From JAMHWF01 sp035911095 (lineage in GTDB: Bacteria > Pseudomonadota > Gammaproteobacteria > Burkholderiales > Burkholderiaceae_C): a stretch of 64,000 bases of DNA. The DNA is taken from contig JAMHWF010000053.1 in the NCBI GenBank assembly GCA_035911095.1, forward strand, positions 1-64,000, given 5' to 3'. Shown one piece after another: positions 8,737 to 17,900 of the stretch; position 1 is the first letter of the stretch; each line of letters opens with the position of its first letter. Made by a program: the position numbers and the translations under genes. The notes under the pieces were generated by a model. The model saw nothing but the letters and a program-made list of their open reading frames with translations, had not been told where the DNA came from and did not search any database.

Positions 8737-9876
8737 ATGCCAACGGACGACGCAGAATCATCCGAGCGTTGCTGGCTGCTGATTTCAGTGCAAAGCGGCA
8801 TACACCAAGGGGCACTGGCCGCAGACACTGGCCGCGGCGTGCTCGTCGGGCAGGCGGCCACCTGCGATCTGGTCTTGATGGATGCCGGCGTCCCTTCGGA
8901 GGCGCTGCGACTGGCGACGGAGAACGGCGCCATCGTCGTCGAGGCACTGGGCGAAGGGGTCGAGTCGAACGGGGAGCCGCTACGTCCTGGTCGCACGGCG
9001 TCCGGGGCCGAGAGTCTCCGGCTGAACATCGCTGGGGTCCGCATCGGGGCGGAGCTCATTCATCGCCGCCACTCGCCCACCCAGGCGCCGTCGACGAAGC
9101 GTCGCAGCCGCCTGCCTTATTTGGTGGGCGGCACCGCGCTTGCGGGCGTGCTGGCCGTCGCTGCTGCGGCGGCAGTCGCGCCTTCCGACGCGCGCACCCC
9201 AGGGGACGACCCGAGCCGAAGCCTCGAGCAAGTCATCGCCGACTTCAATGCTCGCGGCGCTTCGATCACCATTGCCGCTGGACACACCGGGCCAGTGCTG
9301 CAGGGCGTCGTTGCCGACGCGGCCGCCCGCACGGCGCTGGACAAGGCGGTGACGGCTGCCGGCGCAAGAGCCGACGTGCGGGTGCAGTCCGCGCGGCTGA
9401 TGACCGAATCGCTCGACCGCATGGCCGGCCTGGCAGGCCATGGCTGCGAAGCGCGGCACCTGGGTGGCGGCCGCTTCGACTGCGGCCTTGTGTTGCCAGA
9501 CGCGTCTGCAGTGCAGCGGATGCACGAGCTTGCGGCGCAGGTGCCAGGCGTGCAGTCGCTGGCCCTGCGGGCTGCCCCGCCAGCAGAGGTCGTGCCCAAG
9601 CCGCCGCCTGCGCCGTCGCCTCTGCCGCCGCTGGGAGTCATCACGGTCCCTGACCGGCCAAAGCCGCCCCTTCCGTCGATACGGCACGTGGCCATCGGAC
9701 CGCGGGGAGGCCTGGCGATCGACTCGAGCGGCCGCACGCTGCGAGTCGGTGACGAGTTCGAAGGTGGCCGGGTGGTGGCCATCCGGTTCAACACGCTCGA
9801 GGTCGCCTACCAGGGTCGCCGCTACAGCGTGGCGGTCGGCGCCGCGCTCGACAGCCCGCTCATCACGCAGCCCTGA
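8737..9876 (+). CDS. sctD: Type III secretion inner-membrane ring protein SctD
   Basis: 379-residue single-span protein with the SctD layout: N-terminal cytoplasmic FHA-like domain (about 10-110), one membrane helix (about 127-148, PYLVGGTALAGVLAVAAAAAV), then periplasmic ring-building modules with alternating alpha/beta pattern and a proline-rich linker (about 285-310) before a final small beta domain. The ATG at 8737 is preferred over a TTG at 8698; an AGGA lies about 10 bases upstream. It builds the inner-membrane ring with SctJ. First gene of the plus-strand sct operon; the next start follows 8 bases after its stop. Confidence 0.85.
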   Translation: MPTDDAESSERCWLLISVQSGIHQGALAADTGRGVLVGQAATCDLVLMDAGVPSEALRLATENGAIVVEALGEGVESNGEPLRPGRTASGAESLRLNIAGVRIGAELIHRRHSPTQAPSTKRRSRLPYLVGGTALAGVLAVAAAAAVAPSDARTPGDDPSRSLEQVIADFNARGASITIAAGHTGPVLQGVVADAAARTALDKAVTAAGARADVRVQSARLMTESLDRMAGLAGHGCEARHLGGGRFDCGLVLPDASAVQRMHELAAQVPGVQSLALRAAPPAEVVPKPPPAPSPLPPLGVITVPDRPKPPLPSIRHVAIGPRGGLAIDSSGRTLRVGDEFEGGRVVAIRFNTLEVAYQGRRYSVAVGAALDSPLITQP

Positions 9877-9884
9877 CACCCCAT

Positions 9885-10175
9885 ATGAAGTACCTCGGCA
9901 ACAACCCGGTCGGCATCGCGCTGGCCGGAGACACCACCGGCGCGGTCCGCGACCAGCTGCTGCAAGACCTGCTCGAGCACGGTGCGACCGTGCAGCGGCA
10001 GATGCGAGAAGCCTCGGCGCCCACCGTCTACCAGCAGCGACTGTCGGCGCTGCATTGCACGCAGACCTGCGCGCAGGTGGTGAAGGAGTTCCACGCGAGC
10101 TGCGTCAGTGCAGGTCGGGAACAAGCGGGGCTCTCGTCCGAATCGGTTCGGACGAGAGCCGTCCTTCCAAGCTGA
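9885..10175 (+). CDS. YscE/EscE/SsaE-like needle protein co-chaperone
   Basis: 96-residue protein directly upstream of the needle gene. In Ysc- and SPI-2-type systems this place is taken by YscE/SsaE, which with YscG keeps the needle subunit monomeric in the cytoplasm. The visible helix-turn-helix-like pair (VRDQLLQDLLEHGATVQRQMREASAPTVYQQRLSALHCTQTCAQVVKEFH) matches the expected two antiparallel helices with a proline-marked turn. The family is very divergent, so the call depends on size, helical pattern and neighbourhood. The last about 15 residues are encoded inside a perfect 14-bp hairpin and may not matter for the protein. Confidence 0.6.
   Translation: MKYLGNNPVGIALAGDTTGAVRDQLLQDLLEHGATVQRQMREASAPTVYQQRLSALHCTQTCAQVVKEFHASCVSAGREQAGLSSESVRTRAVLPS
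10129..10160 (+). promoter_or_regulatory. Perfect 14-bp hairpin before sctF
   Basis: Arm GGCTCTCGTCCGAA (10129-10142), loop TCGG (10143-10146), arm TTCGGACGAGAGCC (10147-10160). No T-run follows, so it is not a standard intrinsic terminator. It lies within the 3' end of the YscE-like gene and ends 34 bases before the sctF ATG. A likely role is an RNA processing or stabilising element that raises needle mRNA over its upstream neighbours. Confidence 0.85.
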
Positions 10176-10194
10176 ACCACGTCACAGGAAACGT

Positions 10195-10419
10195 ATGAGC
10201 ACTTTCACCGGAATGATTGGATCGACCGGCTCCGTCTGGAACGGCGCCGAGCAACAGCTCGCCGCACTGGACAAGGTCGACAAGACGGACATGAAGGCCT
10301 TCTCCGAGGCCTTGCTGAAGGCCCAGCTCCAGATCGGGATCGCCACCAACATGGAGCAGAAGGCGTCCTCGGCCATCGACAAGGCCTACCAGGCCCACGG
10401 CCAGGTCGCCTCGAAGTAG
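10195..10419 (+). CDS. sctF: Type III secretion needle filament protein SctF
   Basis: 74-residue needle subunit. The size, the WNGAEQQLAALDKVDKTDMKAFSEALLKAQLQI pattern and the hydrophobic C-terminal helix fit the YscF/PrgI/MxiH family: two helices joined by a short loop that polymerise into the extracellular needle. The start is the ATG at 10195 with AGGA 6-9 bases upstream (CAGGAAACGT). A longer in-frame opening to 10108 would overlap the previous gene and is not credible. It is flanked by the two putative needle co-chaperones and preceded by a strong hairpin that may favour its expression. Confidence 0.88.
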   Translation: MSTFTGMIGSTGSVWNGAEQQLAALDKVDKTDMKAFSEALLKAQLQIGIATNMEQKASSAIDKAYQAHGQVASK

Positions 10420-10466
10420 TCGCTCGACATCGCCATGGCCGGGCCTTCGGGCTCGGCCCCAGTGCC

Positions 10467-10946
10467 ATGCACACCCTTCCCCGCGAGCCGCTGAAGCTGA
10501 TGTCCCAGATCGCCGCACTTGCCAGCGATCTCGGGCTGCACGAGCGCGCGCTGTTGATCTTTCGCTATCTGGCGCAGGCCCGGGGCACGGACGCCAATGC
10601 CTGGGTGGCGCTGGCGGTTGCCGAGTCCCGTGCCGGTGACACCGCCGCCGCGAACGCGACTCTGCGCCTTGCACTGCGCCACGAGCCGGACCACGACATG
10701 GCGCGCGTGATGCTGGCCATCCATCTGCACGCGTCCGGCGATGACAACGGCCGCGCGCTCTTGCGCGCCGCACTGACCGGCCTGAAAGATCCGGACGCCC
10801 GCCAGCTGGCCCGCGCAGTCAGCGACGAGATTCTCAACCCCGCTCCCTCCGGGTCGACGCTGCCGGCGCCAGAGGGCGCTCCCCGCCCGCTCCGGCACCT
10901 CTACACCCGCCTGGCCCTCGACACCCAGAAAGCCGAACGATCATGA
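10467..10946 (+). CDS. YscG/EscG/SsaH-like TPR needle co-chaperone
   Basis: 159-residue helical protein with tetratricopeptide-like repeats, visible as ALIFRYLAQARGTDANAWVALAVAESRAGDTAAANATLRLALRHEPDHDMARVMLAIHL and a further half-repeat. YscG-type chaperones are TPR proteins that cup the needle subunit together with YscE, and the gene sits right after sctF as in Ysc systems. It overlaps sctI by 4 bases. A different TPR accessory role (HrpB/SctY-like) cannot be excluded. Confidence 0.65.
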   Translation: MHTLPREPLKLMSQIAALASDLGLHERALLIFRYLAQARGTDANAWVALAVAESRAGDTAAANATLRLALRHEPDHDMARVMLAIHLHASGDDNGRALLRAALTGLKDPDARQLARAVSDEILNPAPSGSTLPAPEGAPRPLRHLYTRLALDTQKAERS

Positions 10947-11299
10947 CGACCGTCGACACCTCAAGTGCCCTCGCCGGGTCCTTCGCATTAGCGAACGGTG
11001 GCCCGCGCGAAGTCGCCTCAGCCACCGCCCGCCGGTTCGGCGAGCTGATGGCCGCTCCGGGCGAAGCCGCCGCCCCCGGAGCCCCCCAGGCAGGCACCGC
11101 AGCACAGCGCCTGGGCCTCGACATCGAGCAGGCCCTGATGGCCCACGTGCCTCCGGCCGACGCGTCGCCGGCCGAGTTTGCGATGGGCATGTTGCGCACC
11201 CAGGTTGCGGTGTCTCAGGCCGCGATCGGCATCGAACTGCTGTCCAAGACCACGCAGACGCTCAGCCAGGGCGTGCAGTCCCTGACGACTCGTGCATGA
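10943..11299 (+). CDS. sctI: Type III secretion inner rod protein SctI
   Basis: 118-residue protein with the C-terminal pattern of inner rod subunits: PAEFAMGMLRTQVAVSQAAIGIELLSKTTQTLSQGVQSLT, a hydrophobic helix followed by a polar Gln/Thr-rich tail. It forms the adapter that links the export gate to the needle. The ATG overlaps the preceding stop (ATGA), and its own end overlaps sctJ by 4 bases. Confidence 0.85.
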   Translation: MTTVDTSSALAGSFALANGGPREVASATARRFGELMAAPGEAAAPGAPQAGTAAQRLGLDIEQALMAHVPPADASPAEFAMGMLRTQVAVSQAAIGIELLSKTTQTLSQGVQSLTTRA

Positions 11300-12177
11300 C
11301 CGGCGGTGACATGTCTTCCCACCTGAATCAACCCTCGACGCGGCAACGGATCTGGCGTCGCCTGGTGACCGCCAGCGCCCTTGCGCTGCTGCTTGCCGGC
11401 TGCAAGGCGCCAGTGCTGACGAAGCTTGCCGAACCCGAGGCCAACGAGGCGCTGTACACCCTGTTGCAGGGCGGCGTGGACGCGGAGAAGCGCAATGACG
11501 GCGACGCAGGCTTCAGCCTCTGGGCAGAGCAGCGCGAGATGGCTGCCGCGATAGGACTCCTGAAGGCCAACGCACAGCCGGAGATCAAGCACCAGAACCT
11601 CGGGGATCTCTTTGGTCGCAGCCAACTGATCAGCACACCGACTGAGGAGCGCGTGCGCTTCGTCTATGGCACCGAGCAGGGCCTGGCCGAGACGCTGTCC
11701 AAGATCGACGGGGTGCTGATGGCGCGGGTCCACATCGTGCTGCCGCAGAACGACCCGCTCGCGACCACGCTCAAGCCCTCCTCGGCGTCGGTCTTCATCA
11801 AGCATCGCTCCGAACAGGACCTTTCGGCGGCGGTGCCGGCGATCAAGGACTTGGTCGTACGCAGCATCGAGGGCCTGGCCGTCGACCGTGTGGCGGTCAC
11901 CTTGTTTGCCGCCAGCGCGCCCGCCCCGCTGAACGGCCACACGCACGCCGCCGCGCTCCGCGGCGGATCCTTCCTGGGGCTGGCGGTACCCGCCGCCAGC
12001 GTGGGGGGCCTCTGGCTGCGCTTCGGTCTCTCGATCGCGATGGCGGCGGCGATCGTGCTGCTTCTGCGGCGCGCAGGCGATCGCCCGACCCGGCCCGCGT
12101 CGGGCACGAGCTCGAACGGGCCTCGCCCATCCGGATCTCGAGGCCTGAGAGGCACGGCGGAAGGCGGGCTCGCATGA
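11296..12177 (+). CDS. sctJ: Type III secretion inner-membrane ring lipoprotein SctJ
   Basis: 293-residue lipoprotein with signal peptide and lipobox LAGC (lipidated Cys36). The ring-building domains follow: EALYTLLQGGVDAEKRNDGDAGFSLW (first RBM), then LAETLSKIDGVLMARVHIVLPQ (second RBM, the YscJ/PrgK signature). A C-terminal membrane helix lies at about 240-258 with a basic cytoplasmic tail. It forms the 24-mer inner ring with SctD. The start at 11296 overlaps sctI; MSSHL at residue 6 is a possible alternative. Confidence 0.93.
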   Translation: MTGGDMSSHLNQPSTRQRIWRRLVTASALALLLAGCKAPVLTKLAEPEANEALYTLLQGGVDAEKRNDGDAGFSLWAEQREMAAAIGLLKANAQPEIKHQNLGDLFGRSQLISTPTEERVRFVYGTEQGLAETLSKIDGVLMARVHIVLPQNDPLATTLKPSSASVFIKHRSEQDLSAAVPAIKDLVVRSIEGLAVDRVAVTLFAASAPAPLNGHTHAAALRGGSFLGLAVPAASVGGLWLRFGLSIAMAAAIVLLLRRAGDRPTRPASGTSSNGPRPSGSRGLRGTAEGGLA

Positions 12178-12878
12178 AGGCATCCCGCTTCGCCTTCGAA
12201 GGGCAAGACATCGACGTCCACGACGACCTCGTCAGGCGCCTCCACTTCGCTGCCTGGCCGCAGGCCTACGCGCACCCTTCCTGGATCGAAGCCGTCGAAC
12301 ACCGCCTCGGTGTGACGCTGCCACGCGGCATCGGCCCGGGCGCCGGCCTGCTGGACGTTGCCGTCGCCCACGCTCTGATGCACGAAGCCGGTGTGGACCC
12401 GCGTGCGCCCACGCCGGTGCATCGCTTGCCCTTGTGGGCCCTGCTGCCGGAGCAATCGTTGCGCCACCGATCCTCGGTCGTCGCGGCGCAGCCACTCATG
12501 CCCGAGCTGCGACGCGCAGTGAGTGGCGAAGCCGCAAGGCGCTGGGAAGAGGTGCTCGGCCCCGAGGTGCGCGGCACCACCTTGTTGTCAAGGGTGCAAG
12601 GGTCGACACCGCCCCCCAGTGGCCGGTTTCGGCAAGCGCTGATCGAAGCCTCGCATTCGCGAGAAAACTGGCAAGTGATCTGCCTTCGCCTGGCCTTGGG
12701 CGCCCTCGCCGGCCTGGGTCTCGCCGCCTGGGCTCGCTTGCGCATGGCATGGCCGATCGCCTTGCGCCGGTACGAGCCGTACTTGGCTCAAGGGACCGAT
12801 GCCGACTGGTTCGGCAACGCGATGCAGGCGTACGACGAGGCCGCATCCACCGGCGGCACGACCGGGTGCTCGACATGA
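12174..12878 (+). CDS. sctK: Type III secretion sorting-platform protein SctK (YscK-like)
   Basis: 234-residue protein between sctJ and sctL, the fixed place of SctK, which links the SctD ring to SctQ in the sorting platform. The sequence is typical of this loosely conserved family: a WPQAYAHPSWIEA segment near residue 30, then mixed helical content with several tryptophans and no membrane anchor beyond one short hydrophobic stretch (about 170-185). It overlaps its neighbours by ATGA on both sides. The call is mainly positional. Confidence 0.7.
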   Translation: MKASRFAFEGQDIDVHDDLVRRLHFAAWPQAYAHPSWIEAVEHRLGVTLPRGIGPGAGLLDVAVAHALMHEAGVDPRAPTPVHRLPLWALLPEQSLRHRSSVVAAQPLMPELRRAVSGEAARRWEEVLGPEVRGTTLLSRVQGSTPPPSGRFRQALIEASHSRENWQVICLRLALGALAGLGLAAWARLRMAWPIALRRYEPYLAQGTDADWFGNAMQAYDEAASTGGTTGCST

Positions 12879-13534
12879 CAACGACACCCGAGATCCAGGC
12901 CGCGAGACCGGATCAGGAACTGCGTTGGATCGGCAGGGACGCGCTGCGGGAAACCTCGTCGCCCGTGGTCAAGCGCGCAGCGTTCGAGCAGTGGCAGTCG
13001 GGACTCGCGTTGCTGCAGGCAGCCCGGGACTCGGCCGCCCGGTTCGAAGAGGGTCTGGCGCAATGTCGCCTGACGGCACAGCAAGACGGATTCGCTGCCG
13101 GCTGGGCCGATGGCCACGCAGCCTGGGTGCGGGAGCGCGTCGAGCGCGAGGCCCGCCGGCAGGCACGCCTCGAAGGCCTGAAGCCGGTCCTCGTCGACAC
13201 CGTGTTGCAGGCATTGCGGCATCTCCTCGGCGAACTGCCTCCGGACGCACGCCTGGAAGCGCTGGCACCGCGAGTGCTGGACGAAGCGACGGGCGCACGC
13301 CGCGTGCGTCTCGTCGTCGCCCCGTCCGACATTGCGGCGGGACGCCATCTGCTCGAACGCTGGCGCGCCCTGCATCCGGCAGTTCAGACGGTCGAGCTCA
13401 GCGATGACGAATGCCTGGCCCCCGGGGACTGCCTCGTCGAGATGGAGGCCGGTGCCATCGACGGTCGCCTCGACGTTCGGCTCGCCAGCCTGGCGGCGGC
13501 CATCACCCAGGTCTTGCCGGAAGAGCGCCGATGA
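12875..13534 (+). CDS. sctL: Type III secretion ATPase regulator/stator SctL
   Basis: 219-residue FliH/YscL-type protein that holds the SctN ATPase hexamer on the sorting platform. An N-terminal charged region is followed by a long helix (about 45-110, RFEEGLAQCRLTAQQDGFAAGWADGHAAWVRERVEREARRQARLEGL) and a C-terminal alpha/beta domain ending in the family pattern CLAPGDCLVEMEAGAIDGRLDVRLASLAAAI. The ATG at 12875 overlaps the sctK stop; a longer frame upstream lies inside sctK. Confidence 0.88.
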   Translation: MTTTPEIQAARPDQELRWIGRDALRETSSPVVKRAAFEQWQSGLALLQAARDSAARFEEGLAQCRLTAQQDGFAAGWADGHAAWVRERVEREARRQARLEGLKPVLVDTVLQALRHLLGELPPDARLEALAPRVLDEATGARRVRLVVAPSDIAAGRHLLERWRALHPAVQTVELSDDECLAPGDCLVEMEAGAIDGRLDVRLASLAAAITQVLPEERR

Positions 13535-14886
13535 GCACGCAAACGAGCACGTCTGCACCTGCCGACACCGACTGGAGCGAAGCTCTGCGCGGCCTGGGTT
13601 CACGATGGCCGGCGCCGGAGCGGCGCGGCAGGGTCGTGCGCGCACTGGGCGGCATCGTGCAGGTGGCCGGGCTGCAGGCGAGGATCGGCGACGCCTGCGA
13701 GTTCGTGCAACCCGGACGCGAGGAGCGACTGCTCGGCGAAGTGGTCGGGCTGGAAGGCGAGCACGTGATCGTCGTGCCCCTCGGCGAGATGTCGGGCCTC
13801 TCGAGCCGCACCCAGGTCATCGGCCTGGGGCGCGCCGCGGAGGTCGGCGTCGGCGACGAACTGCTAGGACGCGTGCTTGACGGCCATGGTCGATCGATAG
13901 GCAACGGGAACCGGTCTCCCTGCCTGCAGTGCCGTCCGCTGCGGGGCTCGCCACCCGACGCGCTGACGCGCGCGCCCGTCGCGACCCCACTCATCACCGG
14001 GGTCCGCGCCATCGACGGCCTGCTCACCTGCGGGCGCGGCCAGCGCGTCGGCATCTTCGCGCCCGCCGGCGGCGGAAAGAGCAGCCTGCTGTCGATGATC
14101 GCCCGCGGCTGCGCCTGCGATGTCGTCGTCCTCGCCCTCGTCGGTGAGCGTGGACGCGAGGTCGGCGAGTTTCTGCAGGAGTTTCGCCAGCTCGGCATTG
14201 CCGAGCGCAGCGTCGTCGTCGTCGCCACTTCCGACCGGCCAGCGGCCGAGCGCGCGAAGGCCGCTGAAGTCGCGATGACCTGCGCCGAGCACTTCCGCGA
14301 CCAGGGCCGTTCGGTGCTGCTGCTGATGGACTCCGTCACCCGCTACGCACGGGCTTTGCGGGAGATCGGCCTGGCCGCCGGCGAGCCGCCGACACGCCGC
14401 GGCTATCCCCCTTCGGTCTTCAACGCCCTGCCCCGATTGTTCGAGCGGGCCGGATGCAGCGAGCGTGGCGAGATCAGCGCCTTCTTCACCGTACTGATCG
14501 ACGACGACGCGGCGGGAGACCCGGTGTTCGAAGAGGCGCGCGCCACCCTGGACGGGCACATCCTGCTCTCGTCACGCCTGGCGGATGCAGGCCACTACCC
14601 CGCTATCGACATCCTGGCCAGCCGCAGCCGCGTGATGCAGCGCGTCGCCTCGCCCGGTCAAGCCGCGTCCGCGCGTGAAGTGCGCGAGCTGATGCAGAAG
14701 CTGCAGGACATCGAGACCCTGGTGCAGATCGGCGAGTACCGGCCCGGCGCCGATGCCGTGGCCGACCGGGCACTCGCCGCGCAGGACGAACTGACGGGCT
14801 TCCTGCGACAGGCAACGAACGAGATTTCCCGACCCACCGAGACCCAGGCCCGGCTCGAGGCGCTGGCCGCGATGCGGCCGAGCTAG
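13531..14886 (+). CDS. sctN: Type III secretion ATPase SctN
   Basis: 451-residue FliI/SctN hexameric ATPase that strips chaperones from and unfolds T3SS substrates. Walker A is APAGGGKSS (177-185), the Walker B aspartate is D267 in VLLLMDSVTRYARA, and the family segments GVRAIDGLLTCGRGQRVGIF, ALVGERGREVGEFL and EPPTRRGYPPSVFNALPRLFERAG are all present. The ATG at 13531 overlaps the sctL stop. It is followed after 27 bases by the large modular protein, with an excellent Shine-Dalgarno between them. Confidence 0.96.
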   Translation: MSTQTSTSAPADTDWSEALRGLGSRWPAPERRGRVVRALGGIVQVAGLQARIGDACEFVQPGREERLLGEVVGLEGEHVIVVPLGEMSGLSSRTQVIGLGRAAEVGVGDELLGRVLDGHGRSIGNGNRSPCLQCRPLRGSPPDALTRAPVATPLITGVRAIDGLLTCGRGQRVGIFAPAGGGKSSLLSMIARGCACDVVVLALVGERGREVGEFLQEFRQLGIAERSVVVVATSDRPAAERAKAAEVAMTCAEHFRDQGRSVLLLMDSVTRYARALREIGLAAGEPPTRRGYPPSVFNALPRLFERAGCSERGEISAFFTVLIDDDAAGDPVFEEARATLDGHILLSSRLADAGHYPAIDILASRSRVMQRVASPGQAASAREVRELMQKLQDIETLVQIGEYRPGADAVADRALAAQDELTGFLRQATNEISRPTETQARLEALAAMRPS

Positions 14887-14913
14887 CCATCCAGGCGCAA
14901 CCAGGAGGACCAC

Positions 14914-17900
14914 ATGCAAGTCGAGAGCAACGCCAGCCGCCCGATCGACACGGGCGGCGCCGATCCGGGCGGCGCGTCGGCGGTGGCCGCCGCCGCGCGT
15001 CTGCGACAGCAACTCCCCTTCGTGCGCCGCGACGCCCATGCCATCGAGCCGTCGCCACGCAAGGGGAGCCTCCTGTCGCTTGTCGGACGCCGCCACCTGC
15101 GCGTCTTCGCCCGCGCCCATGAGCGACATGCTGCGCTGACCGGCGCTGCAGGCTCGCCGCGCTGGCTGTCGGCCCTGTCGCGCCTGAGGTTCGGAGGGAG
15201 CAGCTTCCTCTCTCGCCTGCGCCGCGCCACTGGCAGCGCGCACACCCCCAGCGCCCAGGCGACAAGCGGCCCCACTGCCACCGGTGCAGCCGCCAGCGCC
15301 GACACCCAGGCCCTCGAGCGCCTGACCTCGTCGCTGCAGCAACGCTTCGCCGCCAGGGCGGCCGATCGCCAAGGCTTTCATGCCCTGCTCGCCCAAGCGT
15401 TCGGCGACGGCTACGACACCGCACGCGCCGAGACCATCCGCCTGCAGACCCTTGCCGGTGACTTCTCCTGGATGCCCAGCATCCGCGTGGCCGACGCCCG
15501 TGCGCTCACCGACACCTCCGGTACTCAAGGGGAAGGCGTCGTCCTGGGTGCCTACGTTGCCGACACCGACACGATCTATGTCAGCCGCGAGCTCCTGGGC
15601 GACGCGGAACGCGCCGGCCGCCTGCTTACCGAGGAACTCGGCCACGCGCTCGACGCCCGCCTGAACGCACGCGACGCCGCGGGCGACGAAGGCGAGATCT
15701 TCTCGAGGCTCGTTCACGACGGCCAGCTCGATGCGAGCGAGCTCGCCGCCCTGCGCGCCGAGAACGATCACGGCCTGGTCACGATCGACGGGCGTAGCGT
15801 CTCGGTCGAGTACGGCTTCTTCAGCAAGATCAAGCGCGCTCTCAAGAAGGGCATCAAGTCGGTCACCAAGAGCATCGTCAAGGGCGCCGTCGACCTCACC
15901 AGGGGCAGCCTTCAGATGACGAACGGCGCGCTCACGCTGAACCTCGACCGCGTGCGCGAAGGCGCCAAGACCTCGGCCGACGCGGTCCAGGACACGGGCA
16001 AGGCCGTCTTCAAGGCGGTCAAAGAGACCGACAAGGAACTGCGCGCCATCGCCAAGGAGGCCCTCCACAAGCTGATGCAGAGCAAGTGGTTCGCCGTCGT
16101 CCTGACCATCTGCCGCTTCATTCCGATCCCGGTCGTGCAGCTCGTGGTGCGCGTGATCGACCTGGTGCGGGCCGCCTACATGATCTACCAGGGCGCCAAG
16201 AACCGGAGCCTGTCAGCCGTGTTCAGCGGCGTGGCCAGCCTCGCCGGAGGTGCCGGCCAGCTCGCCGGAGCCTTGGGGGCCAGCGCTACGACGGTCAGCA
16301 CGATCGGGAGCGTGGCGACGGCGGCAAGCAACCTGAGCATGGCCTACAACGCCGTGGCGCAGAAGGATCTCGGCGCGGCGCTGGGGCTGCTGGCTGGACA
16401 GGCGGGCCAGGCCGGCGCGCCGGGTGCAGTCGCTGGCTACGCCCAGTACGCGCAGCAGGCCTACGGCGTCGCCAGGGCCGCCCGCGACGGCGACGTGCTG
16501 GGCGCGATCGGCAATGGGCTCAGTCTCGCCGGCAGCGGCGTCGACGGGGCCGACCCCGCGCTGGCTCAGTTGGGCGATGTCGTCACCGGGCTGCGCGTGG
16601 CGCAGCAGATCGAGCGCGGCAATCTCGACGCTGCGCACGGCCTAGCCTCAAGCATGCAAGTTGCCCAGCAGGCTCGCAGCGAAGCCGACAGCCTTGCCGC
16701 GCAGCAGCGCGCGCAGGTGACCCAGGATGACATCGGAGGCGAACTCGCGCCTGAACACGTGACGCAAGACTCATTCGGCGAAATGTCCGAAGCACCGGCA
16801 GGCGACAGCGGTGCGAGTGCCGCGGCGCCTGAGGCGGCCCTGCCCGATGCTCAACCGGCCGGACCGCCCACCTTCACCGTCGAAGCCGGCCAGACGCTCG
16901 AAGGCATCGCCCGCAGCCGCTATGGGGACCAGTGGCGCGCGGGTGTCACGCAACTGATCCTGGAGAACCAGATCGCGCTCAATCAGTGGGGCAGCCCCGT
17001 GCTGCGCGTGGGCCAAGGCCTCACGGCCTCGGACCTGCCTCTCGACAGCCAACGGCTCGATGCACTTGCGCGCGCAGGCGGGAGCATTGTTGCCAACAAC
17101 AGCCGCGGGTTGGCCGAGAGAGCCGGGAGAAGCGAAGCGATCGACGCGGCCGATGCGCAGGGCTCCGGGCTGAAGCCCATGCAGGCTGGAGAGTGGTACG
17201 TCGGAACAGCGGAGAGGGCCCGCGTACCTCATGAAGATGCCCACCTAGTACCGAACGTGCCAGATGGGACCGATCAAGTCTCGTACGCCGCTTGGCCGGA
17301 GCCAGACACTTCGAGTTCTGCAGGTACGTCTACTGCTGGGGAGTATGACGCCCTAGGAAACTATGTCGGTACGGTGCAAATGGTCGATGCTTCTCTCACC
17401 ATGAGCTACGGTGAGCAGATGCGCAACGTCGGTCGATTTGCTACCGACATTGGCATCGGTGCGGTCAAGGGACTAGACAACCTTCTGCCTGAGACTGCGG
17501 CGACCTTGTATCGCATGACGGGATACGCTTCGGCAGGGGCTGTCAGCCTCTTTGACACTGAGGTTTCAGACCGCATGTTCGCTCAGTACGAGCGTGTCAC
17601 AGGGAGGATCTTCGAGTACGACAACAGTGCTCAAGCTCTTGGAGGTTTCGCCTCGCAGTTGGCAATGCCTTCTATCTTTAAGGGTGTTGGCTCGGGCGGT
17701 TCAGCTATGTACCGGCTAGAGCAGACCGGCAAAGAGTGGATCAACTACAACGCCCGGCACCACTTCTCTGGGAAGATAACTCTTGAGTCTGAGAGGACGT
17801 TCTACAGCTATAAGAACTCGAACTACTTGAAGCCGGATCTGACCTATGACAACTTGCAGCTTTGGGTGACGCCCGAACGCCTGACGTCCAGCGATGCAAT

